NCBI RefSeq assembly: GCF_024449095.1
Contig: NZ_CP024628.1
Location: 682,001-746,000, forward strand
Direction of reading: 5' to 3'
Length of the DNA stretch: 64,000 nucleotides
DNA from: Vibrio coralliilyticus
GTDB lineage: Bacteria > Pseudomonadota > Gammaproteobacteria > Enterobacterales > Vibrionaceae
The notes below the pieces were generated by a model, which saw nothing but the letters and a program-made list of their open reading frames with translations, was not told the DNA's origin and did not search any database. Below are positions 7,708 to 18,170 of the stretch, piece by piece; within the stretch, counting starts at the first letter, position 1, and each line of letters starts with the position of its first letter. A program made the translations under genes and the position numbers.

Positions 7708-8838
7708 ATGAAGTTTCTTCACACCTCTGATTGGCATCTCGGACGCCAGTTTCACAACGTTTCTCTCCTTGATGATCAAAAAGCGGTACTTACCCAATTG
7801 ATCGAATATATACAAATACACCCTGTCGATGCTCTAGTGATCGCTGGCGATATTTATGATCGCTCTGTTCCTCCAACCGCTGCGATTGAAGTAATGAATG
7901 AATTCGTTAGCCAAGTGTGTGGTGAACTGAAGTTGCCAGTTATTCTTATTCCCGGTAATCATGATGGCGCGCAACGGCTTGGCTTTGGCGCTTCACAGAT
8001 GAGAAACGCGGGATTGCACATCATTGCAAATTTTGAAGAGATGTTGGAACCGGTTGTTCTGAATACTGACGCCGGAGAAGTCGCCTTCTATGGGATGCCA
8101 TACAATGACCCTGAATTGGTGCGGCATCATTTTAGTCAGCCAGTTTCGACCCATGATGATGCTCATCAACTGCTAAGTGAAGAAATTAAGTCCAAATTTA
8201 AACCTAACCAAAAGAATGTGTTGATAAGTCACTGCTTTGTAGATGGGGCTATTGAATCAGATTCAGAGCGACCTTTATCCATTGGTGGCTCAGATAGGGT
8301 TAGCCATGAACACTTTGTCGATTTTGACTATGTCGCTTTGGGGCATCTGCACCAGCCACAAAAAAAAGGGCAGGAGTATATCCGTTATTCAGGTTCTTTA
8401 ATGAAGTACAGCTTCTCAGAGCAGTTCCAAAAGAAAGGTGTAACGCTGGTTGAAATCACTAAGCAAGGCTTTCAATCTGCTACTCATATTGATCTAACCG
8501 CACCTCACCAAATGCGAATTATTGAAGGTGAGCTAGATGAAATCATTGCAAAGGGAAAGACTGATCCTAACCAGTACGATTACTTGTTGGTTCGTTTGCT
8601 GGATAAACACGCCATTCTCAACCCTATGGAAAAGCTTCGTACCGTTTACCCCAATGTTCTACATATTGAAAAGCCTGGCATGTTAATGGGTGTCGAGCAA
8701 GAAATGGCTCAGGCCAAACTGGCACGAAGTGAAGTGGATATGTTCAAAGATTTCTTCCTCGAAGCACAAGACAGTGAACTTACCGAAGCGCAAACTGATG
8801 CCATCAATGACATCATTAATCAGTTAACGAAGCAATAG
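7708..8838 (+). CDS. sbcD: Exonuclease SbcD, nuclease subunit of SbcCD
   Basis: The 376-aa protein is the Mre11-type phosphoesterase of the SbcCD complex, which cuts hairpins and blocked DNA ends. The metal-binding motifs are all present: HTSDWHLGR (residues 5-13), GDIYDR (47-52), GNHDG (83-87), a later ISHC near residue 172, and GHLHQP near 212. The helical C terminus (from about residue 300) would bind the SbcC coiled coil. It is followed after 9 bases by sbcC, with an AGGA site between, so the two form an operon. Confidence 0.96.
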   Translation: MKFLHTSDWHLGRQFHNVSLLDDQKAVLTQLIEYIQIHPVDALVIAGDIYDRSVPPTAAIEVMNEFVSQVCGELKLPVILIPGNHDGAQRLGFGASQMRNAGLHIIANFEEMLEPVVLNTDAGEVAFYGMPYNDPELVRHHFSQPVSTHDDAHQLLSEEIKSKFKPNQKNVLISHCFVDGAIESDSERPLSIGGSDRVSHEHFVDFDYVALGHLHQPQKKGQEYIRYSGSLMKYSFSEQFQKKGVTLVEITKQGFQSATHIDLTAPHQMRIIEGELDEIIAKGKTDPNQYDYLLVRLLDKHAILNPMEKLRTVYPNVLHIEKPGMLMGVEQEMAQAKLARSEVDMFKDFFLEAQDSELTEAQTDAINDIINQLTKQ

Positions 8839-8847
8839 GAATAAGTG

Positions 8848-11800
8848 ATGAAACCACTCTTACTAACAATGCAGGCATTTGGTCCTTTTGCTAACACTGA
8901 AACTATCGACTTTACATTGCTTGGTTCAAATCCGCTGTTTTTGATTAACGGCCCAACAGGTTCAGGTAAGACTTCAATTTTAGATGCCATTTGTTTTGCT
9001 TTGTACGGCCAGACAACGGGCAATGAAAGAGAAGGGACGCAGATGCGCTGCGATATGGCTGCGCTTTCGTTACCGACCGAAGTGGTGTTCGAATTCGCAC
9101 TTAAGGGTAAGAACTACAGAGTCACGAGATCACCTGATCAACTTGTGCCTAAAGCACGAGGCGAAGGAACAACAACACGTAAGCACACAGCCTCTTTGTA
9201 TGAAATTACGTATCAAGAACGACTGATTACAAGCAAAACGGCTCAAGTAAAGACGGAAGTCACGGATTTGATTGGTTTGAATGAAACGCAATTTCGACAG
9301 GTAATGGTGCTACCGCAAGGAAAATTCCGTGACCTTTTACTCGCGAGCTCTAAAGAACGAGAAGAAATATTTGGTCAGCTATTTCAAACCGATATTTACA
9401 AGAAAATTGAGTTTGCACTCAAGGAAAAGGCAAGCACCATCATCAAATCGAAAGATGAATTTGATAATCAAATTCGCGGTGCGCTTCAGGTTGCGGGAGT
9501 GAATAGTGAAGCAGAACTTACCGAGCATATCGACTTGCTTTCTAAACAGTTTGAAGAGCTTACTTTAAGTGAAAAGGGGCAGTTAGAGAAGCTGAACCAA
9601 TCGAAGCTGAATCAACAGAAGGCAATTCAGCTCAAAACTGAGTTTGAAAGGTTAGCCACAGCTGAACGTACGTTGTCTGAGCATGCTCAACAAAGAGAGG
9701 CTAATGAGCAGATTAAGCACAACCTAACGATTGCGCGACAGGCAAGCAAGTTAGACCTTCCTTATGCGAATTGGTCATCGGCTTTAAAGCTAGTTCGTGA
9801 TACCACGGAAAAAGGTAATGCGCTTGAAAAAGAGCTTCGAGCTTCAAATCTTGCGCTTGAAGAACATAAACAGATCCTGGACAGCGTAAATCAACAAGCT
9901 CAGGCACTCCCTGAGCAAACGGATAAGCTTTACTTCTTGGATGATATCAAAGCCAAGTTATTGGAAAAGCGCGAGCTTGAGCTAAAAATAAAAGACTCTA
10001 CAGCAAAAAAGAAAAGCTATGATGAGACTTTGTCTAAGTATCAGGCACACAAAGAAAAACTTTTATTAGAAGCCACTAAAGCGCAACAAGAGTTTGAAGC
10101 GGCAAGGTTGGCTATGACGGACAAATCAGCCCTTGAATCTGAACTGATGCGTTTATCCCATTTAATCAAGGATTTAACTAAGAAGCAGAATATTTCGAAA
10201 GATCTAGAGGTGCTTGACGCTGAACTCAAGCCAATGCTTTCTCGTCAATCTGAGCTTAAGACCAGATGGGAAAAGTTACGCAATGAAGCTGATAGAGGTG
10301 AAATACGTTGGCATAATGCTCAAGCAGCTGTTCTTGCACAAAGGCTACAACAAGATCAGCCATGCCCAGTATGTGGCAGCAAAGAACACCCAAATCCGAC
10401 TTCATTTGAAGGGGAAGAAGTCACTAAAGAGCAGGTTGAGCAATGGCGTCATCAAGAACGCCAATCTTTGCAAGCTTTGAATGAGCAAACTCAATTGGTG
10501 GAACAGCAAAAGTTATTGATTGAGCGCCAAAAGAGTCAACTCAATGAGCTTCAAGCCGAGTTAGGAGAGCACTCAGCTCTGTCACTCCATGTAGTTACAA
10601 CACAGCATGCAGAGTTAAAACTTAAACTCGAGAGGCTGGTGGCCATCAACCTCGAACAAATGCAAGCGACGGTGACAGCGTTCAATCAACGTTGTGACAA
10701 TGGTGAAAGCGAGATTAACAAGCTCAAGGAAGAAATATCAGCACATGTTGCCACAGAGAACACCCTCCGACAAAGGTTAGATATGCTGGTTCAATCTATA
10801 GGTGAAAAATACCAATCTATTGAGCTTGTTGAAGCAGAGTATACGCAGATCAAAACATCCATCGAGTCAGTTCAAAAACAGCTTGAGAAGGCCAATGAGA
10901 CTCAGCAAACACTCGCTAAACAGCAATCGGCACTTGAGGGTCAAAGGCAAAGTAATATTGAATCGTTGGAAGAAGCACATCGACAATTAGATAAAGCTCA
11001 GACTGAATGGCATATCTCAATAGAGAGTACGCCGTTTACAAACGAACAGCATTATTTAGATAGTAAAGCCACAGAAGAGCAAATCGAGCACTGGGAAACG
11101 TCATTGGATGCCTATGCACACACTGAGGTGAAGCTTAAGCAAACCATTGAGGACTTGAAACACTCGCTCGAAAATCAGTCATTGCCTGATTTAGAGGAGT
11201 TAGATAAACAAGTCGCCCTACATAGCCAAGCATATGTGGAGGCGAGGAATCAGCTAGATACGATTCGCTCCAAGTTTGAACGCTATCAAAAGGTGTGTAG
11301 AGATATCGCTAAACTGCATGAGAAGAACACCGAGCTGGAAGCTAAATACCAAGTGTACGGAACGCTCTATGATGTTGCGAGCGGTAAAACTGGTAGCCGT
11401 GTGAGTCTGCACCGATTTGTTTTAGGCGTGCTACTGGACGATGTATTAATACAGGCCTCTCAAAGACTCAGCATAATGAGTAAGGGACGTTATATTCTCT
11501 CCCGCAAAAAGGATGGATTCAAAGGTTCAGCTGGCCGTGGGCTTGATCTGGTTGTGGAAGACAGTTACACAGGCAAAAGTAGAGATGTAGCCACGTTATC
11601 AGGGGGAGAGTCCTTCATGGCCGCCTTATCTTTAGCACTCGGTCTTTCTGACGTTGTTCAGTCATACAGTGGTGGTATTCGCTTAGATACGTTGTTTATT
11701 GATGAAGGTTTCGGGAGCTTAGACCCAGAGTCATTAGATCTTGCCATTCAAACGTTAATTGATCTGCAACAGACTGGAAGAACGATAGGGCTGATTTCTC

Positions 11801-11889
11801 ATGTCAGTGAGCTAAAAGAGCAGATGTCACTGCGTGTAGATGTTCAGTCAGACCGAGCGGGAAGTACGATAACAGTAAATGCTGCATGA
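8848..11889 (+). CDS. sbcC: Exonuclease SbcC, ATPase subunit of SbcCD
   Basis: This 1013-aa SMC/Rad50-like protein has an N-terminal Walker A (GPTGSGKTS, residues 35-43), two long coiled-coil arms rich in Glu, Gln and Lys, a central zinc hook (CPVC, about residue 506), and a C-terminal ABC signature (LSGGESFMAAL) with Walker B (LFIDEGFGSLD). ATP binding opens and closes the complex so that SbcD can reach DNA ends. The frame also allows a GTG three bases earlier; I chose the ATG because its spacing to AGGA (8837-8840) is better. All key motifs are intact. Confidence 0.96.
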   Translation: MKPLLLTMQAFGPFANTETIDFTLLGSNPLFLINGPTGSGKTSILDAICFALYGQTTGNEREGTQMRCDMAALSLPTEVVFEFALKGKNYRVTRSPDQLVPKARGEGTTTRKHTASLYEITYQERLITSKTAQVKTEVTDLIGLNETQFRQVMVLPQGKFRDLLLASSKEREEIFGQLFQTDIYKKIEFALKEKASTIIKSKDEFDNQIRGALQVAGVNSEAELTEHIDLLSKQFEELTLSEKGQLEKLNQSKLNQQKAIQLKTEFERLATAERTLSEHAQQREANEQIKHNLTIARQASKLDLPYANWSSALKLVRDTTEKGNALEKELRASNLALEEHKQILDSVNQQAQALPEQTDKLYFLDDIKAKLLEKRELELKIKDSTAKKKSYDETLSKYQAHKEKLLLEATKAQQEFEAARLAMTDKSALESELMRLSHLIKDLTKKQNISKDLEVLDAELKPMLSRQSELKTRWEKLRNEADRGEIRWHNAQAAVLAQRLQQDQPCPVCGSKEHPNPTSFEGEEVTKEQVEQWRHQERQSLQALNEQTQLVEQQKLLIERQKSQLNELQAELGEHSALSLHVVTTQHAELKLKLERLVAINLEQMQATVTAFNQRCDNGESEINKLKEEISAHVATENTLRQRLDMLVQSIGEKYQSIELVEAEYTQIKTSIESVQKQLEKANETQQTLAKQQSALEGQRQSNIESLEEAHRQLDKAQTEWHISIESTPFTNEQHYLDSKATEEQIEHWETSLDAYAHTEVKLKQTIEDLKHSLENQSLPDLEELDKQVALHSQAYVEARNQLDTIRSKFERYQKVCRDIAKLHEKNTELEAKYQVYGTLYDVASGKTGSRVSLHRFVLGVLLDDVLIQASQRLSIMSKGRYILSRKKDGFKGSAGRGLDLVVEDSYTGKSRDVATLSGGESFMAALSLALGLSDVVQSYSGGIRLDTLFIDEGFGSLDPESLDLAIQTLIDLQQTGRTIGLISHVSELKEQMSLRVDVQSDRAGSTITVNAA

Positions 11890-12008
11890 GTTAGCATTTA
11901 CTGTTGATATTCTGGTGGCTTATCATTAAGTGTGCTAGTTATTAGTTAAAAGCTAAAAAGTAGGACTCAACTTAACTCAGTGCATTTTGATTGGCACCAG
12001 GAACACTC

Positions 12009-14066
12009 ATGACAGCAGTTCTGGAATCAGTACGTAAGGTATACCAGTATGCGGAGCCCAACTTAACGCTAGTGGGATGGATGGGGCTGCTTGGCTTTCC
12101 GACCTATTACTATGTCTGGTCGTATCTATTTCCACAACCCTATGAAAACCTTGCTTTAAGATTACTTTGCTCCGCATTGTTTGCGGTGATCGCGTTTAGG
12201 CACTCGTTGCCTAAGTATCTGCAAAAGTACATGCCTCAATACTATTTAGTATCTATCGCGTTTTGTTTGCCTTGTTTCTTTAGTTTCATGATGTTTATGA
12301 ATCAGTGGTCTACGATATGGGCGATGTCTTTTATGGCGTCTATATTTCTCCATATCTTATTGGTTCACCAGACACGTTTGATGTTACTGCAAGCCGTATT
12401 TTCACTGTTGATTGCGTTTTTCGCTGTTTATGGGTTCGATTTTTCTTACGCCATCGAACAGGTTGTTTGGCCTTACATACCCATTTTTTTGTTTACTTAT
12501 GTCTTTGGTAATTTGTTCTACTTCAGAAACCAAGTAGAGCATGAGAGTAAAGTATCAATCGCGAAATCTTTTGGTGCTGGCATCGCGCACGAGATGCGAA
12601 ACCCTCTCAGCGCTCTAAAGGCTTCTTTTGATGTTCTCAGCTCTCTTCTACCTGATGATAAGTCAAAGTACTCAGACTTTTACCCAATGTCTCATCAGGA
12701 GCTGACTATCGCTAGAGAAGTATTGAGTGATGCTGATGAGGTCATACAGTACGGTAACGAAACGATAGACTTATTGCTGACTTCAATTGATGAAAATCGC
12801 GTTTCTACCTCGACGTTCAAAAAGCAATCACTCAAGAGGGTAATAGAAGATTCTCTCGCTAGCTTTGCCTATAAAAGCTCTAAAGATAAGCAATCTGTCC
12901 AGTTTCACTGTGAAGAGGACGCCGCTTTTTTTGGCAGTGATACCCTCATTAAATACGCATTATACAACTTGCTAAAAAATGCTTTTTACTATCAAAGTGG
13001 TGAAGATTTTAGAATCAATATCGAATTAAGGTGTTATGAAAAATACAATGTCATGACCTTTCGGGATAATGGTGTTGGTATTGCTCCGGATGTGCTAGAG
13101 AATATTTTTAAGGACTTCTATACCTTTGGTAAATCTGGGAGCTATGGATTAGGTTTGCCGTTCTGTCGCAAAGTGATGCAAGCAGTTGGCGGTAAAATCA
13201 GCTGTCAGTCGGTGCTTAATGAATGGACGGAGTTTACTTTGACCTTTCCAAAGTACCAATCAGAAAAAGTTGACCATATAAAATTGGATCTGATGAAATC
13301 TAAATCAGCACTCTATGTTGGTGATACCAGCGTGATTTCTCGTCTTCTTAATGAGCAATCATTCTATAAAGGCTTCACACTCAATACTGTTGATATTGAG
13401 CTCGCCAATAGCCGGGAAGAATACGAGTTTGAATATGATCTCATCTTTATTGATTTGGATGCTGTGATTACGTCTCCAAATCAGTTGGCAGCTTTAGAAA
13501 ATAAACTTCACTTTACCGAAGCACGGATTGTATTCCTATATGATGAAAACAACCGTTACCACAATGATATTGAAAGGCATTTAACTATTTACCCAGTAGA
13601 AAAACATCGCATGTTGCTTGAGCCTGGTCGTGTCTTGGATGAACTCTTCTTTGAGTCACCAGAACCGGATAGAAATCTGCTCCCTCGTAAAGAGGTACGT
13701 GTTGGTAAAACTATTGTTATTGCCGATGACAATCACTCTTTACGTACTTACACATCAATCCTGCTTGAGCAGCAAGGATTTGAAGTGATACAGGCGCAAA
13801 ATGGTCAAGAGGTGTTGGATAAACTACAGAACAATTTGGTTGATTTAGTTCTTATGGACATTGAAATGCCACAACTCAATGGGCTAGATGCGGCCAATGC
13901 GATTCGCTCTTCTGATCGTGAATATGCCAATGTTCCTATTTTAGGGCACACCGGGGATTCAACATCTGGCGCTATTGATAAAATCCATGAGTCGGGGATG
14001 AATGATTATATTATTAAGCCAGCGGGAACTGAGGTATTGCTAGATAAAATCTCTAATTGGATTTAA
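12009..14066 (+). CDS. cqsS: CAI-1 quorum-sensing hybrid sensor kinase CqsS
   Basis: CqsS senses the alpha-hydroxyketone autoinducer CAI-1 and, at low cell density, passes phosphate through LuxU to LuxO. The 685-aa protein has six or seven membrane segments (about residues 20-172), a kinase core with the phosphorylated His at H194 (AHEMRNPLS), an ATPase domain (N box near KNAFYYQ, GYGLGLPFC) and a receiver with D617 (LVLMDIEMP). These positions match those known for V. cholerae CqsS within one residue. The ligand-contact residues W104, S107 and F162 are present; residue 170 is Phe, not the Cys of V. cholerae. The open frame extends to a TTG at 11991, but ATG 12009 has the ribosome site (AGGA, 11999-12002). 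It is convergent with cqsA. Confidence 0.96.
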   Translation: MTAVLESVRKVYQYAEPNLTLVGWMGLLGFPTYYYVWSYLFPQPYENLALRLLCSALFAVIAFRHSLPKYLQKYMPQYYLVSIAFCLPCFFSFMMFMNQWSTIWAMSFMASIFLHILLVHQTRLMLLQAVFSLLIAFFAVYGFDFSYAIEQVVWPYIPIFLFTYVFGNLFYFRNQVEHESKVSIAKSFGAGIAHEMRNPLSALKASFDVLSSLLPDDKSKYSDFYPMSHQELTIAREVLSDADEVIQYGNETIDLLLTSIDENRVSTSTFKKQSLKRVIEDSLASFAYKSSKDKQSVQFHCEEDAAFFGSDTLIKYALYNLLKNAFYYQSGEDFRINIELRCYEKYNVMTFRDNGVGIAPDVLENIFKDFYTFGKSGSYGLGLPFCRKVMQAVGGKISCQSVLNEWTEFTLTFPKYQSEKVDHIKLDLMKSKSALYVGDTSVISRLLNEQSFYKGFTLNTVDIELANSREEYEFEYDLIFIDLDAVITSPNQLAALENKLHFTEARIVFLYDENNRYHNDIERHLTIYPVEKHRMLLEPGRVLDELFFESPEPDRNLLPRKEVRVGKTIVIADDNHSLRTYTSILLEQQGFEVIQAQNGQEVLDKLQNNLVDLVLMDIEMPQLNGLDAANAIRSSDREYANVPILGHTGDSTSGAIDKIHESGMNDYIIKPAGTEVLLDKISNWI

Positions 14067-14097
14067 GGCTAAGCTCAAGGGCTGAGGTTAGCCTTTA
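14065..14097. terminator. Bidirectional terminator between cqsS and cqsA
   Basis: Outer stem AAGGCTAA (14065-14072) pairs with TTAGCCTT (14088-14095), with an inner CTC/GAG pairing. It overlaps the cqsS stop codon and lies just past the cqsA stop on the other strand. Confidence 0.72.
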
Positions 14098-14103
14098 TGT
14101 TGT

Positions 14104-15285
14104 CTAAATAAAATACATATCTGGCTGTTCATTAACCAGCTTACAAGTATTTATTATCTGATCTGCATCCGATTTAGTGGTGGAGCTATTTAAAGATAAT
14201 CGAATTATATTTTTATTTGCTGTTGTGGCTGGTCGACAAAATACAGCACCAAAAATACCGTGAGACTCAAGAAAATCGCGTACTCGCTCTGTATTTTTTT
14301 CGTCACCGGTTTCAAGAGCAATTATTTGTGTATCGCTACGAATTGTTAAACCTATACTTGATAAGTTCGTTTTTAAATAACGACTTATTTCTTGAAGGTA
14401 ATCCCGCTCATTGTCATATTTCTTTATGACGTCCAACGTTTTATCTAATCTGTCCAGTTCATGTGGCAACATCGTCGAACTGAAAATAGCAGGATAAGCG
14501 ACAAAGGGAATACAATCATTAGCCTGATTATTACACCAAATCGCCCCAGCTCGATAAGCGAATGTTTTTGCGAGACTCGCGGTCATGAAATCGACTTGGT
14601 GGCTTAGCTTAAGCGATTTAAGCAGCCCAGCCCCTTGCTTGCCATGGGTGCCTAAAGAGTGTGATTCGTCAACGACGATTGCGCAGCCATACTCTTTGGA
14701 CAGTAAGACAATGTCAACAAGGGGTGCCATGGTTCCAATTGTACTGTATACAGAGTCAACTAGAACGATACCAGGTCCGTGTCTATTAATCAGCTTATCC
14801 AGATGCTTAACGTTATTGTGCATAAAAGGGTGGATATTTGCCCCCGCAATTCTTGCTCCTTCCCACAATGACATATGTGCAAAGAAATCAATATAGACAT
14901 TGGTCTCGCTATCACAAACAGTTTGTAGTAGTGCTGTATTGGCAGCCCAACCAGACTGAGAGAGCAAGCAAGACTTAAACCCCACATACTCGGCCAATTT
15001 TTTCTCTACTTTGGGTTGAGACGCTTCGTCTCTGAGAAATATCCCTGACATGAAGGGGCTGTTTTTACGCGCCAATATTGAATTTACATGATGATCAATG
15101 ATTTCAGCGTTATTGGATAAATCGAGATAATCATTACTCTGTAACACGAGGTCATTGTTACTTGGCCTAGCACCTAAAACTAAGTGTTTTCCGTTTTTGT
15201 TTTTACGGACAAGATCATCCAGATAGTGTTCTATTTTTTTACTTATAAAATCTGGCAAGGGTGGGTAATGGTTAAGCGTATTCAT
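14104..15285 (-). CDS. cqsA: CAI-1 autoinducer synthase CqsA
   Basis: CqsA is a PLP-dependent alpha-oxoamine synthase-family enzyme that joins S-adenosylmethionine (or aminobutyrate) with an acyl-CoA to make the amino-CAI-1 precursor. The 393-aa protein has the fold's markers: the N-terminal NDYLDLSNN, the glycine-rich [13 protein letters not shown], the cofactor aspartate in [13 protein letters not shown], and the PLP lysine K240 in [13 protein letters not shown] (K236 in V. cholerae). The open frame continues to 15366, but ATG 15285 has AGGAT 8 bases upstream and starts with the family's N terminus ([13 protein letters not shown]). It faces its receptor gene cqsS, a conserved arrangement in vibrios. 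Confidence 0.96.
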   Translation of the reverse strand: MNTLNHYPPLPDFISKKIEHYLDDLVRKNKNGKHLVLGARPSNNDLVLQSNDYLDLSNNAEIIDHHVNSILARKNSPFMSGIFLRDEASQPKVEKKLAEYVGFKSCLLSQSGWAANTALLQTVCDSETNVYIDFFAHMSLWEGARIAGANIHPFMHNNVKHLDKLINRHGPGIVLVDSVYSTIGTMAPLVDIVLLSKEYGCAIVVDESHSLGTHGKQGAGLLKSLKLSHQVDFMTASLAKTFAYRAGAIWCNNQANDCIPFVAYPAIFSSTMLPHELDRLDKTLDVIKKYDNERDYLQEISRYLKTNLSSIGLTIRSDTQIIALETGDEKNTERVRDFLESHGIFGAVFCRPATTANKNIIRLSLNSSTTKSDADQIINTCKLVNEQPDMYFI

Positions 15286-15502
15286 AATAAATATCCTTTT
15301 TGTATAAACCAGTGCCAGCTGACAATGGGATATATGAACCAAAATGGATATAATTTCGACACCCAATATTTATTAGTTTGGAGTCTGTTGCAAATAAAAT
15401 CATCAACTATAATAACTGATGAAATCTATCTATACGCTGATCCAGCTTACTCTTTGTTTTTAATTGTATTTTTTGCTATTTATTCAGTACGAAATGCTAT
15501 TT

Positions 15503-16471
15503 TTATAAATCTTCTTTTTTGCGTGTGACAAAAATTTCTGGCCAATACATTTTGATATAGCCAACTAAAACCCAAGCTACCAGTCCTGTGGCAACACTGA
15601 GCTCGAAAAATCCAAATTTGTGAAGCCAGTGCCAATGTGGATGATATTGCTCGAAAAAGCTGGTGAGTCTATGCATGGCAATCGCACTAATCACGGAGGG
15701 GAAAGTCACTGCAGCAATAGAAGGCTGAAATTTTAATCTCATCAGCCGGAAGTAGCAGAGGTAAATGGTCAGTGTCATTGTGATTGCAATTCCAGCTAAT
15801 GCTCCTGTCAATATAGGATCGGGCTTCTGGAAATTAACCAAATAAGTCGCTAAGGAGAGGTTTATTGGTGCAGCCATGATGGCCAAAGTTGGCCTTGCTC
15901 GACGTGGCAACATTCCTTCAAACATCAATCGATATAACACCAGTGGCAGCATAAAGAAGTAGATGGTGATACAAATACTGACGAGAGTTTCTGAAAAAAC
16001 AGTATGTCCAAACTTGGTTCCTGCCAGTGAGCTACTGATTAGCCCAACGGGGTAGAGAAACCAACTGGGAACAATGTTGGACACTTTGAATCGAGTTATC
16101 TGGAAAAAGAAGAAAAGAACCATCATGGTGATGTGCAGCAATAAAGCGGCAAACCATAATGGGTAAGCAATCAAAGGGGATATCACTGCCAGATAGTCAC
16201 ATAAGATAAGTAATGCCATACTCATTGGAGCCATCAAGCTACCGCTGAGAGGGTTACGTATGTCATGGATAAAGGTTCTGTAGTTACTGAAATACTTTAT
16301 CAATACAGGAAACAACAAGACAGCGCCACCTGCGGCTAAGTAGGGACGTATAAACACACCAATTTCAGGAAGGTATAATGCCCATGCATGTCCAAGGCCA
16401 ATCATCCCTAATGCCAGTGCGGCTTGTGATGGTGGCACACTTTGAAATTGTATGAAGCGTCTCCAGTTCAA
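15503..16471 (-). CDS. TDT/TehA-family membrane transporter
   Basis: A 322-aa protein with about ten hydrophobic segments and the fold markers of the tellurite-resistance/dicarboxylate (TehA/SLAC1) family: an N-terminal PPSQAALALGMIGLGHAW and a central VPSWFLYPVGLISSS. Relatives move small anions such as sulfite, nitrate, chloride or malate; the substrate here is not readable. The start codon appears to be TTG: there is no in-frame ATG before the conserved N terminus, and AGGAA lies 7 bases upstream of TTG 16471. It is separated from clcA by 118 bases on the same strand and could be cotranscribed with it. Confidence 0.75.
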   Translation of the reverse strand: MNWRRFIQFQSVPPSQAALALGMIGLGHAWALYLPEIGVFIRPYLAAGGAVLLFPVLIKYFSNYRTFIHDIRNPLSGSLMAPMSMALLILCDYLAVISPLIAYPLWFAALLLHITMMVLFFFFQITRFKVSNIVPSWFLYPVGLISSSLAGTKFGHTVFSETLVSICITIYFFMLPLVLYRLMFEGMLPRRARPTLAIMAAPINLSLATYLVNFQKPDPILTGALAGIAITMTLTIYLCYFRLMRLKFQPSIAAVTFPSVISAIAMHRLTSFFEQYHPHWHWLHKFGFFELSVATGLVAWVLVGYIKMYWPEIFVTRKKEDL

Positions 16472-16589
16472 CTGCTTATTCCTGATTAGCTTGAAATTGA
16501 TGATGAGGCGATGAGTGAGAGTAATACTCTATGCTACAAATATCTTAAGGCTCAGGATCATATCAAGGCAGTTGGTGACTGCGCAATTA

Positions 16590-17990
16590 TCATTTGGTGT
16601 CGCAGGGAAGGTCTTCCTGTCTCAACTTCTCATTTTTTAATGTTCGATGTAACAGTTGGCTATATATTGGCTGTCCACCTAATAATTGAGCGAAAATCAC
16701 CGCCCCTAAACAGGTGATGATCAGGGGTAAAATAAGATAGTAATTGTTAGTCATTTCGATAACCAAAAGGATTCCGGTAATCGGAGCACGAACGGTTGCA
16801 GCAAACAGTGCACCCATTCCAGCTATGGCAAACATCCCTGGCGAGATCATCAGCTCAGGCATTAGCCCTTTAGCGATCAGCCCGAAAGCATAGCCAAATA
16901 AAGTGCCTAGCGCGAGCATAGGGGCGAAAATACCGCCTGGTGCCCCCGATCCAAAACAGATCAGAGTGGTTAAAATACGTGCGACAAACAGCATTAAGAG
17001 AACTGTCGCTCCATAGCCACCATTAGTGATGGTTGGGATAAGATCAATACCTCCACCTGTCACTTCTGGCAAATAGAGCAACATGATGCCAAAGAAGCCA
17101 CCAATACAGCTACCTGTAATGAGATAACGCTTCCGATCGTTCCTATGTAGCTTCACAAAGAGATCTTGGGATAATGTGACAAGACGATTGAATACAACCC
17201 CGAACATGCCAAACATTGCGCCTAAAAGTAGGAATAGCCAAAGGGCTGCAAGTTCTGGTGGTTGGTATTGAGGCATTGTGATGACAGCGCCTTGTCCGTT
17301 AATGGCACGAAATACAATGTTGGCTGTAATGGCTGAAATGATGACTGCTCGTATTGAGATGAGCGAATAACGAAATTGAGGCCTCATTTCCTCGACGACA
17401 AACATGATTCCTGCGAGAGGAGCATTAAAAGCGGCGGCTAAACCTCCAGCTGCACCGGAAGCCAGTAGGGAGTGCTTAGTGTCGTCATTCTTAACCTGAA
17501 AAATATCTGTCACCATACGGCCAATGGCCCCGCCCATTTGTACTGTAGGTCCTTCTCGGCCAAGCACCATACCTGCGCCAAGTGCGCCCATTCCTCCGAA
17601 AAATTTAACCGGTAGAACACGCCACCACCGGACAGGGCGGATTCCGTCCATCGCGCCCTCAATTTCGGGGATGCCTGAACCTGCGGCTTCAGGAGCAAAA
17701 CGATGAACCAAATAGTAACCAATAAAAGCAAGCGCGGCGCTTATTAGGAAGGCAGAGAGCCAGAGTGGCAGCGCACGACCAATGGCTTGCTTTAGCCAGT
17801 CAGTTCGAGTTTCGGAGACAAAGTGCACCGCTATTTCGAAGAAGGTGCCTACGGTTCCAGCTAAGAGACCCACGATCAAAGAAAGGAAAAGAACGGAGAG
17901 TGGCGTTTTATCTTTTGAGAGAAACTGGTTGATAGCGTCTTTTGGCATGCTGGCTAACAGGGACTGCTTAATTTTCTCTCTTTTAGTCAT
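16590..17990 (-). CDS. clcA: H+/Cl- exchange transporter ClcA
   Basis: The 466-aa protein is a CLC antiporter that swaps two chloride ions for one proton across the inner membrane; in enteric bacteria it supports survival of extreme acid. The selectivity-filter segments are all present: GSGIPEIEG, GREGPTVQ (with the gating Glu, E148 type), FVVEEMRPQFRY (with the internal proton Glu, E203 type), GAPGGIFAP, and the Tyr of GQPIYSQLL near the C terminus (Y445 type). Having both glutamates marks it as an exchanger rather than a channel. A 400-base non-coding stretch lies upstream. Confidence 0.95.
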   Translation of the reverse strand: MTKREKIKQSLLASMPKDAINQFLSKDKTPLSVLFLSLIVGLLAGTVGTFFEIAVHFVSETRTDWLKQAIGRALPLWLSAFLISAALAFIGYYLVHRFAPEAAGSGIPEIEGAMDGIRPVRWWRVLPVKFFGGMGALGAGMVLGREGPTVQMGGAIGRMVTDIFQVKNDDTKHSLLASGAAGGLAAAFNAPLAGIMFVVEEMRPQFRYSLISIRAVIISAITANIVFRAINGQGAVITMPQYQPPELAALWLFLLLGAMFGMFGVVFNRLVTLSQDLFVKLHRNDRKRYLITGSCIGGFFGIMLLYLPEVTGGGIDLIPTITNGGYGATVLLMLFVARILTTLICFGSGAPGGIFAPMLALGTLFGYAFGLIAKGLMPELMISPGMFAIAGMGALFAATVRAPITGILLVIEMTNNYYLILPLIITCLGAVIFAQLLGGQPIYSQLLHRTLKNEKLRQEDLPCDTK

Positions 17991-18170
17991 ATAGGTTGCA
18001 CCCTTGTACGATTTATTTCGCCATTAGAAAAAATAATGTTTTCAGCAAGAATTATACGCTTGTGCAGGCTTAACTATAGCGTCAAGAATGAAAATTTGAT
18101 TTTCAAATATGGAGGGAATACCAAGATCGAGAAATAGATAAGAATTGGCATGAGATCACGTTTCTTACCT

